A stretch of 22,311 bases of DNA, taken from CAZNER01 sp964572065. GTDB taxonomy: Bacteria; Patescibacteriota; Dojkabacteria; JAHIVN01. The notes beneath the pieces were generated by a model, which saw only the letters and a list, made by a program, of their open reading frames with translations, did not search any database and was not told the DNA's origin. Location: the NCBI GenBank assembly GCA_964572065.1, contig CAZNER010000029.1, positions 1 to 22,311 on the forward strand. The letters are read 5' to 3'. This document shows positions 6,126-13,925 of this stretch, piece after piece. Both the position numbers and the translations under genes were made by a program. Within the stretch, counting starts at the first letter, position 1. The number at the start of each line of letters is the position of its first letter.

Positions 6126-7130
6126 TTATAAATACTTGCTTAAAAATTCCCCTTTTTTCATAATCATTTTATCATCAACCCATATACTGCATTCTACTGG
6201 TATAACATCTACATGTGTAGGGCAATCCCAATCAACCTTTGTTCTATCCGGGTAAGGATGACCGAATGCAATGTGAATTCCAGGAAATTTTTCATCCTGC
6301 AGAAGATTACCTATAAAATTCTTCAATCCAACTAAAGTTCCTATAGCAAACTCTCCAACCCTATCACCATTTTCATTTTCATTTATATACTCCTTAAATT
6401 CCTCCAAGAGCTCTTTATTCCTACTATCAATTTTTACGACTCTTGCGTTTTCAATCTCAATATTTAAAGGATCTTTCAAGACACCATATTTTTCACTAAA
6501 AAAATCACCTATCATATAAGCAGATACCCTGCCATTTACATCTGTTGGACAGGTAAATATTTCTCCTTCTGGTAAATTACTCCATTTCCCCTGCCTTTCT
6601 ATTTTCCCATCACACGGAATCCACTTCACTCTTTTATCAAATTTTGCCTCTACTTTTGTATCCTTTGCTTCAACGACTATCTTTTTAGCATTTTTTAAAA
6701 CCTTATAAACTTTATCAGTCGTTTTTTTAACTTTTTCATAATCAGCACTCATCCCCTGCCTCATAATTTCTTCATTTATTCCTACCATATGAGCATGCCT
6801 GCAATTACATTTCTTTAATAAAAATTCAATTAAAGGCATTCTAAACTTCTGTAGCTCACCTTTTTTCGCTTGCGCAATATAAATAGAAACAGTAGGTTTG
6901 AAATTTAATATTTCTTCCTTTAACTCTTTCCTTAATTCTTTTAACGGTCTTTCACCCCAATCTTCTAAAATCACTTTTAATAAATTCTCTTTTGTAATAC
7001 TATTAAATTTTTCTATTACTGGATCCGCTAACTTCTCAGTTTCTTTATCAGTTATTACAACAGGTTTATCCGAACTCTTCACTTCAAGGCAGGCTAATAC
7101 ATTCCTTGACGCTTTTTTCAAACTTTTCAT
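6126..7130 (-). CDS. M29-family metallo-aminopeptidase
   Basis: A 334-residue peptidase expected to remove N-terminal residues from peptides in the cytoplasm. Motifs of family M29 (AmpS/aminopeptidase T type) are present: LPEGEIFTCPTDVNGR, GDRVGEFAIGTLVGL, GIHIAFGHPYPDRTKVDWDCPTHVDVI. Counting from the TTG at 7139, expected metal ligands and catalytic residues are Glu193, Glu263, His289, His309 and Asp311. It is shorter than the classical enzymes of 400 or more residues, mainly at the N terminus. I place the start at ATG 7130; a TTG at 7139 would add three residues. No Shine-Dalgarno sequence is seen at either. It is divergent from the DNA glycosylase gene and upstream of the TetR unit, separated from it by the TetR promoter. 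Confidence 0.85.
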   Translation of the reverse strand: MKSLKKASRNVLACLEVKSSDKPVVITDKETEKLADPVIEKFNSITKENLLKVILEDWGERPLKELRKELKEEILNFKPTVSIYIAQAKKGELQKFRMPLIEFLLKKCNCRHAHMVGINEEIMRQGMSADYEKVKKTTDKVYKVLKNAKKIVVEAKDTKVEAKFDKRVKWIPCDGKIERQGKWSNLPEGEIFTCPTDVNGRVSAYMIGDFFSEKYGVLKDPLNIEIENARVVKIDSRNKELLEEFKEYINENENGDRVGEFAIGTLVGLKNFIGNLLQDEKFPGIHIAFGHPYPDRTKVDWDCPTHVDVIPVECSIWVDDKMIMKKGEFLSKYL

Positions 7131-7147
7131 ATTTTTCAATAATAAAA

Positions 7148-7162
7148 TATAATATAATTATA
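7148..7162. promoter_or_regulatory. Overlapping TATAAT boxes in a divergent spacer
   Basis: The 48-base spacer between the aminopeptidase and the glycosylase has TATAAT on the plus strand at 7148-7153 and 7153-7158 and on the minus strand at 7157-7162. No good -35 element is visible for any of them, so use is uncertain in DNA this AT-rich. Confidence 0.35.
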
Positions 7163-7178
7163 TACTTTAAATATATTT

Positions 7179-7907
7179 ATGAGAAATACTTACAAATCTG
7201 AAAAAATCGTAGATCTAATTGTCAAAGCATATGACCAAAAAAAGGGAGTCTTTAAAAACAGAATAAATGCTGAGGATTTCGTTCCTAAGAACGCTTCTAA
7301 TAAAAATAAATCTCTCTTTCTTTTCTACATAATTCAACTAGACTATGCTGTTAAATCTAAATATTTATATAAACGAGGTGTAAAATTATTTAATGAGAAT
7401 CCCAACTACTTCACACCTATATACATTCTAAATCTTTCAAAAACTAAATTATATAACCTTCTGATAAACAGAATTAAGCCAAGATATATCAATGAAGCAG
7501 TTAAAAGATGGCAAATCAATTCTAATATTTTGATAGAGAAATATAAAAGCAATCCTTTAAATATATTCAATACATCAAAGGATGCACTTATAGTATTAAA
7601 ATCAATTAGAAATTTCCGAGGATTTGGACCCAAAATCGGCAATTTCGTTCTTCGCACCTGTATAAATGTATTCAATTTTGAACTAAAAAATATTGATAAG
7701 GTATTTCAACCAGTCGATAGACATAATGTAAGACTAACTTATGAATGGGGATTCTTATCAAATAAGAAAATGTCTATAAAAAATATTAACAATGTTAAAA
7801 ATATCTGGCAGAAAGCATGTAAAGAAGCAGATGTCAGCTGGTTAAAGTTTGACAGAGCTCTTTGGATTTTTGGAAGTGAGAAAGGAAATTTAGAATCTAT
7901 TATTTAG
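7179..7907 (+). CDS. HhH-GPD-like DNA glycosylase/lyase candidate
   Basis: A 242-residue protein with no close family I can name, but with a helix-hairpin-helix core, SIRNFRGFGPKIGNFVLRTC (142-161), followed by a VFQPVDRHNVRL motif (175-186). In OGG1-type bifunctional glycosylases the catalytic Lys lies in the hairpin (GVGTK) and the catalytic Asp in a downstream PVDxH motif; Lys152 and Asp180 would be the equivalents here, with a somewhat longer connection. Base-excision repair of a damaged base with lyase activity is therefore the best guess. No iron-sulfur Cys cluster is seen (one Cys in the core). The N-terminal 100 residues are helical. The ATG at 7179 is followed by a strongly coding frame. 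Alternative: a non-catalytic HhH protein. Confidence 0.6.
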   Translation: MRNTYKSEKIVDLIVKAYDQKKGVFKNRINAEDFVPKNASNKNKSLFLFYIIQLDYAVKSKYLYKRGVKLFNENPNYFTPIYILNLSKTKLYNLLINRIKPRYINEAVKRWQINSNILIEKYKSNPLNIFNTSKDALIVLKSIRNFRGFGPKIGNFVLRTCINVFNFELKNIDKVFQPVDRHNVRLTYEWGFLSNKKMSIKNINNVKNIWQKACKEADVSWLKFDRALWIFGSEKGNLESII

Positions 7908-7936
7908 ATAAATACTTATGAGTAAAATATCAAATA

Positions 7937-7972
7937 AATATACTTTATACATAGCAATAAATAAAGTATATT
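7937..7972 (+). promoter_or_regulatory. 12-bp perfect inverted repeat between the glycosylase gene and mnmA
   Basis: AATATACTTTAT (7937-7948) and ATAAAGTATATT (7961-7972) pair perfectly around a 12-base loop. No T-run follows on the plus strand, so it is a poor intrinsic terminator. It may be an operator or a leader structure of mnmA. Possible -10 boxes (TATACT, TATATT) lie inside both arms. Confidence 0.4.
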
Positions 7973-7980
7973 AAAGTCCT

Positions 7981-8006
7981 ATTCATTTTACTATCTTTAA
8001 ATGAAT
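7981..8006 (+). promoter_or_regulatory. Hairpin enclosing the mnmA start codon
   Basis: ATTCATTT (7981-7988) pairs with AAATGAAT (7999-8006), whose ATG is the mnmA start, across a 10-base loop. If transcription starts upstream of 7981 the start codon would sit in an 8-bp but AT-rich and weak stem. No Shine-Dalgarno sequence is present. Confidence 0.3.
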
Positions 8007-9116
8007 TTTACAAAAACCCATATCAATAATGAATTACATGATATAATTTCCTTAATGAATAAATTAGAAAAAACAAAAAAGTGTTTTATTGCAATGTCGG
8101 GCGGAGTTGATAGCTCTGTTGCTGCATATCTTTTAGTTCAACAGGGTTATAAATGTACAGGAGTTTATATGAAGCTGTTTAATGACAAAGAATACAATAA
8201 CAAAATTAAAGATATAAAAATAATTTGTCAAAGATTAAATATACCTCTGAAAATATATGATTTCAGAAAGCAATTTAAACAAAAAGTTATTGAAATTTTC
8301 ATTAGTGATTATAAAAATGGAATAACACCTAATCCATGCATCATCTGCAACTCAGAAATTAAATTCGGATTATTTCTCGATAAAGCATTAAAAGATGGCG
8401 CTGACTTAATAGCTACCGGACACTATGCAAAAATAAAATTTAATAAATCTAAATCAATTTACTCTCTTTATAAAGGAAAAGACGAACAAAAAGATCAATC
8501 ATATTTTTTATATAGATTAAACCAAAAACAACTATCAAGAACACTTTTTCCTTTAAGTAATTATAATAAAGTTGATGTAATAGGAATTGCTAAAAAGTTA
8601 AATATTATAAATCCACAGACAAAAGAAAGCCAGGAAATTTGTTTTCTGGCTAATACGAATTTACAAAAATTTCTCAAAAAGTATATTAAAGTGGGCAAAG
8701 GTAAAATATTAAATATAAAAAAGCAAGAACTAGGAAACCATCACGGATACTTTAATTATACAATTGGTCAAAGAGAAGGACTTGGTATTGGAGGGGGTAC
8801 TCCTTATTATGTAATAAGGATTAATGCTAAGAAAAATCAAGTAATTGTCGCAAAAGGGAAAAATAATAAACGTTTATTTAGAAATAAAATTCAAATCAAT
8901 AAAATAAATTGGATAAAAGGGAAAAATCCCAAATTACCATTAAAGTGTAAAGTCTCAATCAGATATAACCATAAACCTGTTAATGCAACTTTTAAAAAAG
9001 AAAGTAATAGATATTTTACATATTTTCATACTCCCCAGAGAGCACCAACTTCAGGTCAAAGTGCTGTTTTTTATAAAGGTGATAAATGTTTAGGAGGTGG
9101 AATAATAATGTATTAA
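8001..9116 (+). CDS. mnmA: tRNA-specific 2-thiouridylase MnmA
   Basis: A 371-residue enzyme that adds sulfur to C2 of the wobble uridine (U34) of tRNA-Lys, -Glu and -Gln. The ATP-binding PP-loop SGGVDS is at residues 33-38. The two catalytic cysteines are Cys113 in NPCIICN and Cys214 in SQEICFL. GKDEQKDQSYFLYRL and YTIGQREGLGIGGGTPYYV are strongly conserved family stretches, and the C-terminal beta-barrel domain is complete. The N-terminus carries about 25 extra residues before the usual start; a more conventional start at the downstream Met19 is possible. The methyltransferase gene follows after 9 bases on the same strand, probably in the same transcript. Two hairpins lie in the 93-base leader. 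Confidence 0.95.
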   Translation: MNFTKTHINNELHDIISLMNKLEKTKKCFIAMSGGVDSSVAAYLLVQQGYKCTGVYMKLFNDKEYNNKIKDIKIICQRLNIPLKIYDFRKQFKQKVIEIFISDYKNGITPNPCIICNSEIKFGLFLDKALKDGADLIATGHYAKIKFNKSKSIYSLYKGKDEQKDQSYFLYRLNQKQLSRTLFPLSNYNKVDVIGIAKKLNIINPQTKESQEICFLANTNLQKFLKKYIKVGKGKILNIKKQELGNHHGYFNYTIGQREGLGIGGGTPYYVIRINAKKNQVIVAKGKNNKRLFRNKIQINKINWIKGKNPKLPLKCKVSIRYNHKPVNATFKKESNRYFTYFHTPQRAPTSGQSAVFYKGDKCLGGGIIMY

Positions 9117-9125
9117 TCTAGATAT

Positions 9126-9779
9126 ATGGAAATAAATGAACATTATGCTCAATTTAATGAGGAATATGAACAATTTTTAAATACACAGAAAAATGTCCCT
9201 AGATTACCTCATCGAATAGAATTTCTAATTCGAAGTTTTACAGAAATATACTTTCCTCTTGGATTAAGGCCTGGGAGTAATATATTAGATATTGGCTGTG
9301 GTTTAGGAGAATTATGTTATTATCTTCAAAGATTTGGTTTAATTAATTGCCAAGGTTTAGATATTAATTTAGCAGCACTTAATTTTGGTCATATAACTTT
9401 TCCAGATTTATCATTTTATAATGCTTTAACAGAGCAACTACCCTTCAGAAATTCATCCTTCGATACTGTTATTTCTAGAGACGTTTTCGAACATTTTCCT
9501 ACAATAGAAACAGCAGAAGTAGCTCTTTTAGAAACAGACAGGGTCTGTAAAGGTGATACTATGTTACATATAATTACTGTATTAGAAGATATAGAATTTA
9601 TTCACCAAGATCCAACCCATACTATAAAAAAATCTGCATGCTGGTGGAAAGAGTGGTTTAAAGATCATGGATGGATTACAATAGCACCTCTAGAAAGACT
9701 TTATTTTAGTAGATATCGGTTAAGATTAATACAAAAAAAACTACACGGTTTTTACTTACTTAAAAGAGTCACCAGCTAA
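9126..9779 (+). CDS. Class I SAM-dependent methyltransferase
   Basis: A 217-residue protein with a Rossmann-type methyltransferase fold. Motif I is NILDIGCGLGELCYYL (52-67), the acidic residue after beta-2 is in GLDIN (77-81), and FDTVISRDVFEHFP (112-125) is the beta-4/post-motif region typical of the Methyltransf_11/UbiE-like group. The C-terminal IHQDPTHTIKKSACWWKEWFKDHGW resembles methyltransferases found near glycan or surface-polysaccharide genes, but the acceptor cannot be predicted. It begins 9 bases after mnmA. Its TAA stop (9777-9779) overlaps the TAG stop of the convergent sortase gene (9776-9778, minus strand), so the two transcripts must run into each other. ATG start, no clear Shine-Dalgarno sequence. 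Confidence 0.8.
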   Translation: MEINEHYAQFNEEYEQFLNTQKNVPRLPHRIEFLIRSFTEIYFPLGLRPGSNILDIGCGLGELCYYLQRFGLINCQGLDINLAALNFGHITFPDLSFYNALTEQLPFRNSSFDTVISRDVFEHFPTIETAEVALLETDRVCKGDTMLHIITVLEDIEFIHQDPTHTIKKSACWWKEWFKDHGWITIAPLERLYFSRYRLRLIQKKLHGFYLLKRVTS

Positions 9780-10438
9780 AAATCCTCAACACTAATCTGT
9801 AAACCCTCAACCATATACCTACTTGCAGTTGATCCTCTAGGAGGTCCGCATGTCTGTAATGTTATTTTAGGAACAGGAGAAACTCCAGTATAGACACCAG
9901 TTGCGGACGGATCCACTGTATATATTCTTGATACTTGATATCTATATTTTTTCCCCTCGTAATATACGATTACATCATCATTTTCGACTAATCCATCAAT
10001 TTTTGTAAACCAAGCATTTTCCCCTTCCATCCTACTCGCATCACTAACCGCATGTGCAAACAAATACACATTACCTATTTGATCAGGCAACGAAGTAAAC
10101 TTACCATGAGACACTCCAGTTTTCCAACTCTCGACATAAACTTCCTTATATCTTGGATCAACATTCTTCACAACAGGCTTGAATAAATCAATCCTATCTA
10201 TTCGTATATAAAATCCATCTTTATTAATATTTGACTCGCTCAAACCTGTATTTATTACCCCATATCCACTTCCATTTTCGTTAGCTATTTCTGATATTTG
10301 ATCATCTGAAGCTAAAAATGTATTTTCTACATCTATTTTTTGTTTCGAGTTGACTTGATAATGATAAATAAGAGTATATACTATGAATACTATAGTAAAT
10401 ATAAAAGAAAATTTTAGTATAACTTTAATTATCTTCAT
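9776..10438 (-). CDS. Sortase family transpeptidase
   Basis: A 220-residue membrane-anchored sortase. One N-terminal transmembrane segment (about 5-25) is followed by a linker and the sortase barrel from about residue 75. The catalytic triad is visible: His129 in LFAHAVS, Cys197 in TLQTCGPP and Arg207 in ASRYMVEG. TLQTC with the following Gly-Pro resembles class D/E-type sortases. Sortases cleave a C-terminal sorting signal and join the protein to a surface amine. No neighbour has an LPXTG-type signal with a hydrophobic tail, so its substrate lies elsewhere or the signal is unusual. It is last in the row of exported-protein genes, 23 bases after the FN3 gene, and is one of the few genes here with a Shine-Dalgarno sequence (GGAG, 4 bases before ATG). 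Confidence 0.9.
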   Translation of the reverse strand: MKIIKVILKFSFIFTIVFIVYTLIYHYQVNSKQKIDVENTFLASDDQISEIANENGSGYGVINTGLSESNINKDGFYIRIDRIDLFKPVVKNVDPRYKEVYVESWKTGVSHGKFTSLPDQIGNVYLFAHAVSDASRMEGENAWFTKIDGLVENDDVIVYYEGKKYRYQVSRIYTVDPSATGVYTGVSPVPKITLQTCGPPRGSTASRYMVEGLQISVEDF

Positions 10439-10461
10439 TAATCTCCAGTAAATCTAAATAT

Positions 10462-11208
10462 TTATTCAGTCCCATCTATAGCTGGTATTATATCTATATT
10501 AACTTCGCCTAAGTAAATATTTGGTATTTGTCGATTATTTGCAAGATTGACATTATAAAATTTCTCAATTCCTTGCTGTTCGTGAGAGACGTAAACAACT
10601 AATTTGGCACTCGAATCCTGCCTATAAGTATAATTTCTACTTAGATCACTTGACAATAAACCTCCTAAATCAAATTGATAGCCTCCTGTCTCGTTAATAA
10701 CTGCAGAAACTGTCTGACTTTCGTATAATGAATCACTCAATTCTAAAGAAATTATTCCCCCCTGCTGAAAGCTGTATCCATCTGCACTAAAAACTTGTCC
10801 ATAAATTAAAAATTTACCATCATTAGTACTAACTGATGCAGTTGTAACTGAATAATCGCCTCCATCTTCATCTTCAAACTTTTTACTTCCTGACATTAAT
10901 TTAAATGTATAATTAGTAGAAGGATTCAATCCTTCTACATCTACTAAATGATAACTAGCCTTGTCATCCTCCATAAATTGAACTCCATCAGATAAGACTA
11001 TTCCACCTATAGTTTCTCTTTCAGTGATCCATACTACAGTAAACGAATCATTTTTTACATCAGAGACAATAACATTAACTGGTTCATCATTTTCAAGAGC
11101 TGATATCCTTAATTCAAAACCGCTCTTTTGAAGTACTCCTGTTATCATTGGAATAGATACTAACAATCCTACAACTATTAATAAAGATAAAGTATTCTTT
11201 TTTTTCAT
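10462..11208 (-). CDS. Exported FN3-like domain protein
   Basis: A 248-residue predicted exported or membrane-anchored protein. A hydrophobic segment (about 7-25) is followed by FELRISA (31-37), which aligns with the FDIRDKA motif of the neighbouring dockerin proteins. Residues about 42-125 look like a fibronectin type III-type domain: VNVIVSDVKNDSFTVVWITE, then VDVEGLNPSTNYTFKLMSG. The rest (about 130-248) is a second beta-rich domain, with GQVFSADGYSFQQGGIISLEL and ETGGYQFDLGGLL recalling carboxypeptidase-regulatory-like folds. No enzyme motif, dockerin, cohesin or sorting signal is visible. Between the sortase and the GH-like genes on one strand, it is likely a surface binding or structural protein. 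No Shine-Dalgarno sequence. Confidence 0.65.
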   Translation of the reverse strand: MKKKNTLSLLIVVGLLVSIPMITGVLQKSGFELRISALENDEPVNVIVSDVKNDSFTVVWITERETIGGIVLSDGVQFMEDDKASYHLVDVEGLNPSTNYTFKLMSGSKKFEDEDGGDYSVTTASVSTNDGKFLIYGQVFSADGYSFQQGGIISLELSDSLYESQTVSAVINETGGYQFDLGGLLSSDLSRNYTYRQDSSAKLVVYVSHEQQGIEKFYNVNLANNRQIPNIYLGEVNIDIIPAIDGTE

Positions 11209-11275
11209 AATTATTTAATTTTAAATAAAAGTTATATTATCTAATATTTTATATGAAGTTATACTAAATTTAAAA

Positions 11276-11740
11276 TTAATACTTCTTTGTCCAATGCCTT
11301 AACAACATTGTTACATCATATATATTTACTTCACCATCCTTATTCACATCAGCCTCTTCATTTCTATCTTCCCTCTTCCACTTCCAATTTATTAATATCA
11401 TCTGTAAATCATATATGTTTACTTTACCATCCGGATTAACCTTCGGTGCTATATCATAATTATTTCCAGCCTCTTCATTTTGACCATCTTCTTCTTGCTC
11501 ACTCTCTTCTTGTTCATCTTCTTCTCCCTCGCTCTCTTCTTGTTCCTCAACTAATATTGAAGATACATTTGACCAATTATAACCATCATCTATTGCTTTC
11601 ACATTTATATACTTATCAACTGCATCATTTATCGTAAAACTTGTTTGCATATCCGTACTTGTCCACAGCATTATATCTGTTTCTCCGCTTGTACTTCCTA
11701 CCGATATTTCATAGTTATTTATCCTTCCATTATCTTCTGC
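11276..11740. repeat. 465-bp direct repeat, copy 1
   Basis: Identical, on reading both through base by base, to 13461-13925 (offset 2185). It starts exactly at the stop codon (TAA on the minus strand) and ends in the FN3-like domain, after which the two genes diverge at once. It covers the FN3 remainder, the acidic linker and the dockerin. Confidence 0.9.
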
Positions 11741-13444
11741 TTCAAATGTCACTAAGGCACTACTTCCATTCAAACTATAATTTATTACAGGCATTGATGG
11801 AGGATCATGATCATATGTATTCCATACCTGCCTTACATATTCTTTAAACATATTTGCTAAATATGTTTCTTCTCTATATATAGTACAATCAGATTTCCAT
11901 GAAGAAATTTGATGGCATTTAAAAAATCCGGTATATGGCCACATACACCCACTATAATCATAATCAGGAGAAGCACAAGGAGTAGGTGCTTGATACCAAG
12001 CCCATCTTTGTACTAATCGATTATTATCATTTGGATTTCCTATCGAATTATCCCGTAGATTTAAAAGCATCTCAAATGTATTTATTAAAGTTTCACTATT
12101 TTTTTGCATATCAGTTTCAGTGTCAAGCAACATTCCCATCTCTTTTATATATAAATTTTTCTTCTCGTGCCCACAATCTTTCATGTATTGCCTAAAAGCT
12201 CTAATAGTACTTTCCATATAACTAACATCATGCCATGAAGGAGAGTTAAAAGGATAATTGTGTATTACATAAGCATCTATAGGCATTTCTAGTCCATATA
12301 TTAAATAATATTCCTCTTTAACATAAATAATGTAGTCAATATAATTTAACTCAGATGTTGATATCCATTTGCCTTGCCCTGAAGGATCACTACTGTTAAT
12401 CCATCCAGCTGGCTCATAAAGAAATAAAGGATTTCCAGGATTAGCACCAGGTGCTACTTTTATATTCGGATTAACTGATTTGATACAATCATACCAGCTT
12501 TTATATTGTGAAGCATATGTATATGGATCTCTAGTATCTTCTCCCCAACCTATTTCATTCCCTATCCATATCACATCACCATCTTTAAAATCAGCTATCT
12601 TATCCTTAACACTTTGAGAACAATCAGTACTTAATGGTGGCCACGCTCCGAATAAACCATAAAAATCCAGAGATTCTGGTAATTCTACTGAAACATTCCG
12701 CCCTAAACTTGTATACAAATCTTTCCGGTCAAACCAATTATGAAACCATCCAAATTTATAATCATCTAATTCATTCATTTCTTGCTCATTTGTGAAAGTA
12801 TCAGTAAGCCTCCCAATACCAAATCTAGCAATACCCCTATATGTATCTGGATTATAAATACCTTGAATTAATCTTATATTATCAAAGTAAACAGTACCTT
12901 GCGAATTACTTGCTCCTATAACAATTTGAAAACCACTATGATCATTCGTTACTGCAAAAGTATTTGTTACATATTGCCAATCTGTTGAATTCTTCAATTG
13001 TTTAACTCCATAAGCAGTCCAATCATCTGTAGATTGACATTTTATTATAGCTACTATGTCTCCAGATGTTTTTACCCACCCAGAGAATGTAAATATCTGA
13101 CCATTACTAACATTCCCTATTGAATCAGATTGCGCTACAGCCCAAACATTGGCATCATTTATGGTAATCTTATACGAACTATCATTATTCTTTGATTCTT
13201 CACTAGTCACAGCACCGGAGCTATTACTTCCGGCAGTACCTGGATTAAAAACCCATCCTACATTTCCACTCTCAAAGTTAGAATTTGATATTAAATTCGG
13301 ACTGCTTGTATCACTTGATGTAGACGTAGATGCACTATCCCTTATATCAAAATCATCTTCTTCGTTGCTTAAAGCTAGATATGTTATTGGAATCGCTATT
13401 AATATTATAAAAAAAATAATTATGTAAATAACTTTTTTTCTCAT
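11276..13444 (-). CDS. Exported CBM + GH-A-like barrel + FN3 + dockerin protein
   Basis: A 722-residue surface protein. In order: transmembrane anchor (5-25); motif DFDIRDSA (31-38); Ser/Thr linker; CBM4/9-like carbohydrate-binding domain (about 49-195, NLISNSNFESGNVGW...VYFDNIRLIQ); a TIM-barrel-like glycosidase domain (about 200-530); FN3-like domain (about 550-635); acidic Glu/Gln linker; dockerin-like pair of Ca-binding loops (about 665-722). The barrel has the clan GH-A layout: Asn-Glu297 in IWIGNEIG (acid/base) and Glu435 in LYIKEMG (nucleophile). WFHNW and AYVIHNYP recall Asl1/GH128-type enzymes, but the family is not certain and substrate is unknown. Several Cys suggest disulfides outside the cell. 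It is the only one of the three paralogues with a CBM. Its last 465 bases are identical to the next gene's. Confidence 0.75.
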   Translation of the reverse strand: MRKKVIYIIIFFIILIAIPITYLALSNEEDDFDIRDSASTSTSSDTSSPNLISNSNFESGNVGWVFNPGTAGSNSSGAVTSEESKNNDSSYKITINDANVWAVAQSDSIGNVSNGQIFTFSGWVKTSGDIVAIIKCQSTDDWTAYGVKQLKNSTDWQYVTNTFAVTNDHSGFQIVIGASNSQGTVYFDNIRLIQGIYNPDTYRGIARFGIGRLTDTFTNEQEMNELDDYKFGWFHNWFDRKDLYTSLGRNVSVELPESLDFYGLFGAWPPLSTDCSQSVKDKIADFKDGDVIWIGNEIGWGEDTRDPYTYASQYKSWYDCIKSVNPNIKVAPGANPGNPLFLYEPAGWINSSDPSGQGKWISTSELNYIDYIIYVKEEYYLIYGLEMPIDAYVIHNYPFNSPSWHDVSYMESTIRAFRQYMKDCGHEKKNLYIKEMGMLLDTETDMQKNSETLINTFEMLLNLRDNSIGNPNDNNRLVQRWAWYQAPTPCASPDYDYSGCMWPYTGFFKCHQISSWKSDCTIYREETYLANMFKEYVRQVWNTYDHDPPSMPVINYSLNGSSALVTFEAEDNGRINNYEISVGSTSGETDIMLWTSTDMQTSFTINDAVDKYINVKAIDDGYNWSNVSSILVEEQEESEGEEDEQEESEQEEDGQNEEAGNNYDIAPKVNPDGKVNIYDLQMILINWKWKREDRNEEADVNKDGEVNIYDVTMLLRHWTKKY

Positions 13445-13460
13445 TATATATAATAAATAC

Positions 13461-13925
13461 TTAATACTTCTTTGTCCAATGCCTTAACAACATTGTTACA
13501 TCATATATATTTACTTCACCATCCTTATTCACATCAGCCTCTTCATTTCTATCTTCCCTCTTCCACTTCCAATTTATTAATATCATCTGTAAATCATATA
13601 TGTTTACTTTACCATCCGGATTAACCTTCGGTGCTATATCATAATTATTTCCAGCCTCTTCATTTTGACCATCTTCTTCTTGCTCACTCTCTTCTTGTTC
13701 ATCTTCTTCTCCCTCGCTCTCTTCTTGTTCCTCAACTAATATTGAAGATACATTTGACCAATTATAACCATCATCTATTGCTTTCACATTTATATACTTA
13801 TCAACTGCATCATTTATCGTAAAACTTGTTTGCATATCCGTACTTGTCCACAGCATTATATCTGTTTCTCCGCTTGTACTTCCTACCGATATTTCATAGT
13901 TATTTATCCTTCCATTATCTTCTGC
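13461..13925. repeat. 465-bp direct repeat, copy 2
   Basis: Second copy of the segment at 11276-11740, again beginning at the stop codon. The third paralogue's corresponding region (15172 onward) is clearly diverged, so identity is not simply due to strong constraint on the protein. Confidence 0.9.

Noticed and set aside
11276..13925. The two 465-bp repeats as ends of a composite mobile element.
   Set aside because: They lie entirely within coding sequence in frame, are direct, start at the stop codons and have no transposase or target duplication. Gene conversion, duplication or assembly explains them better.
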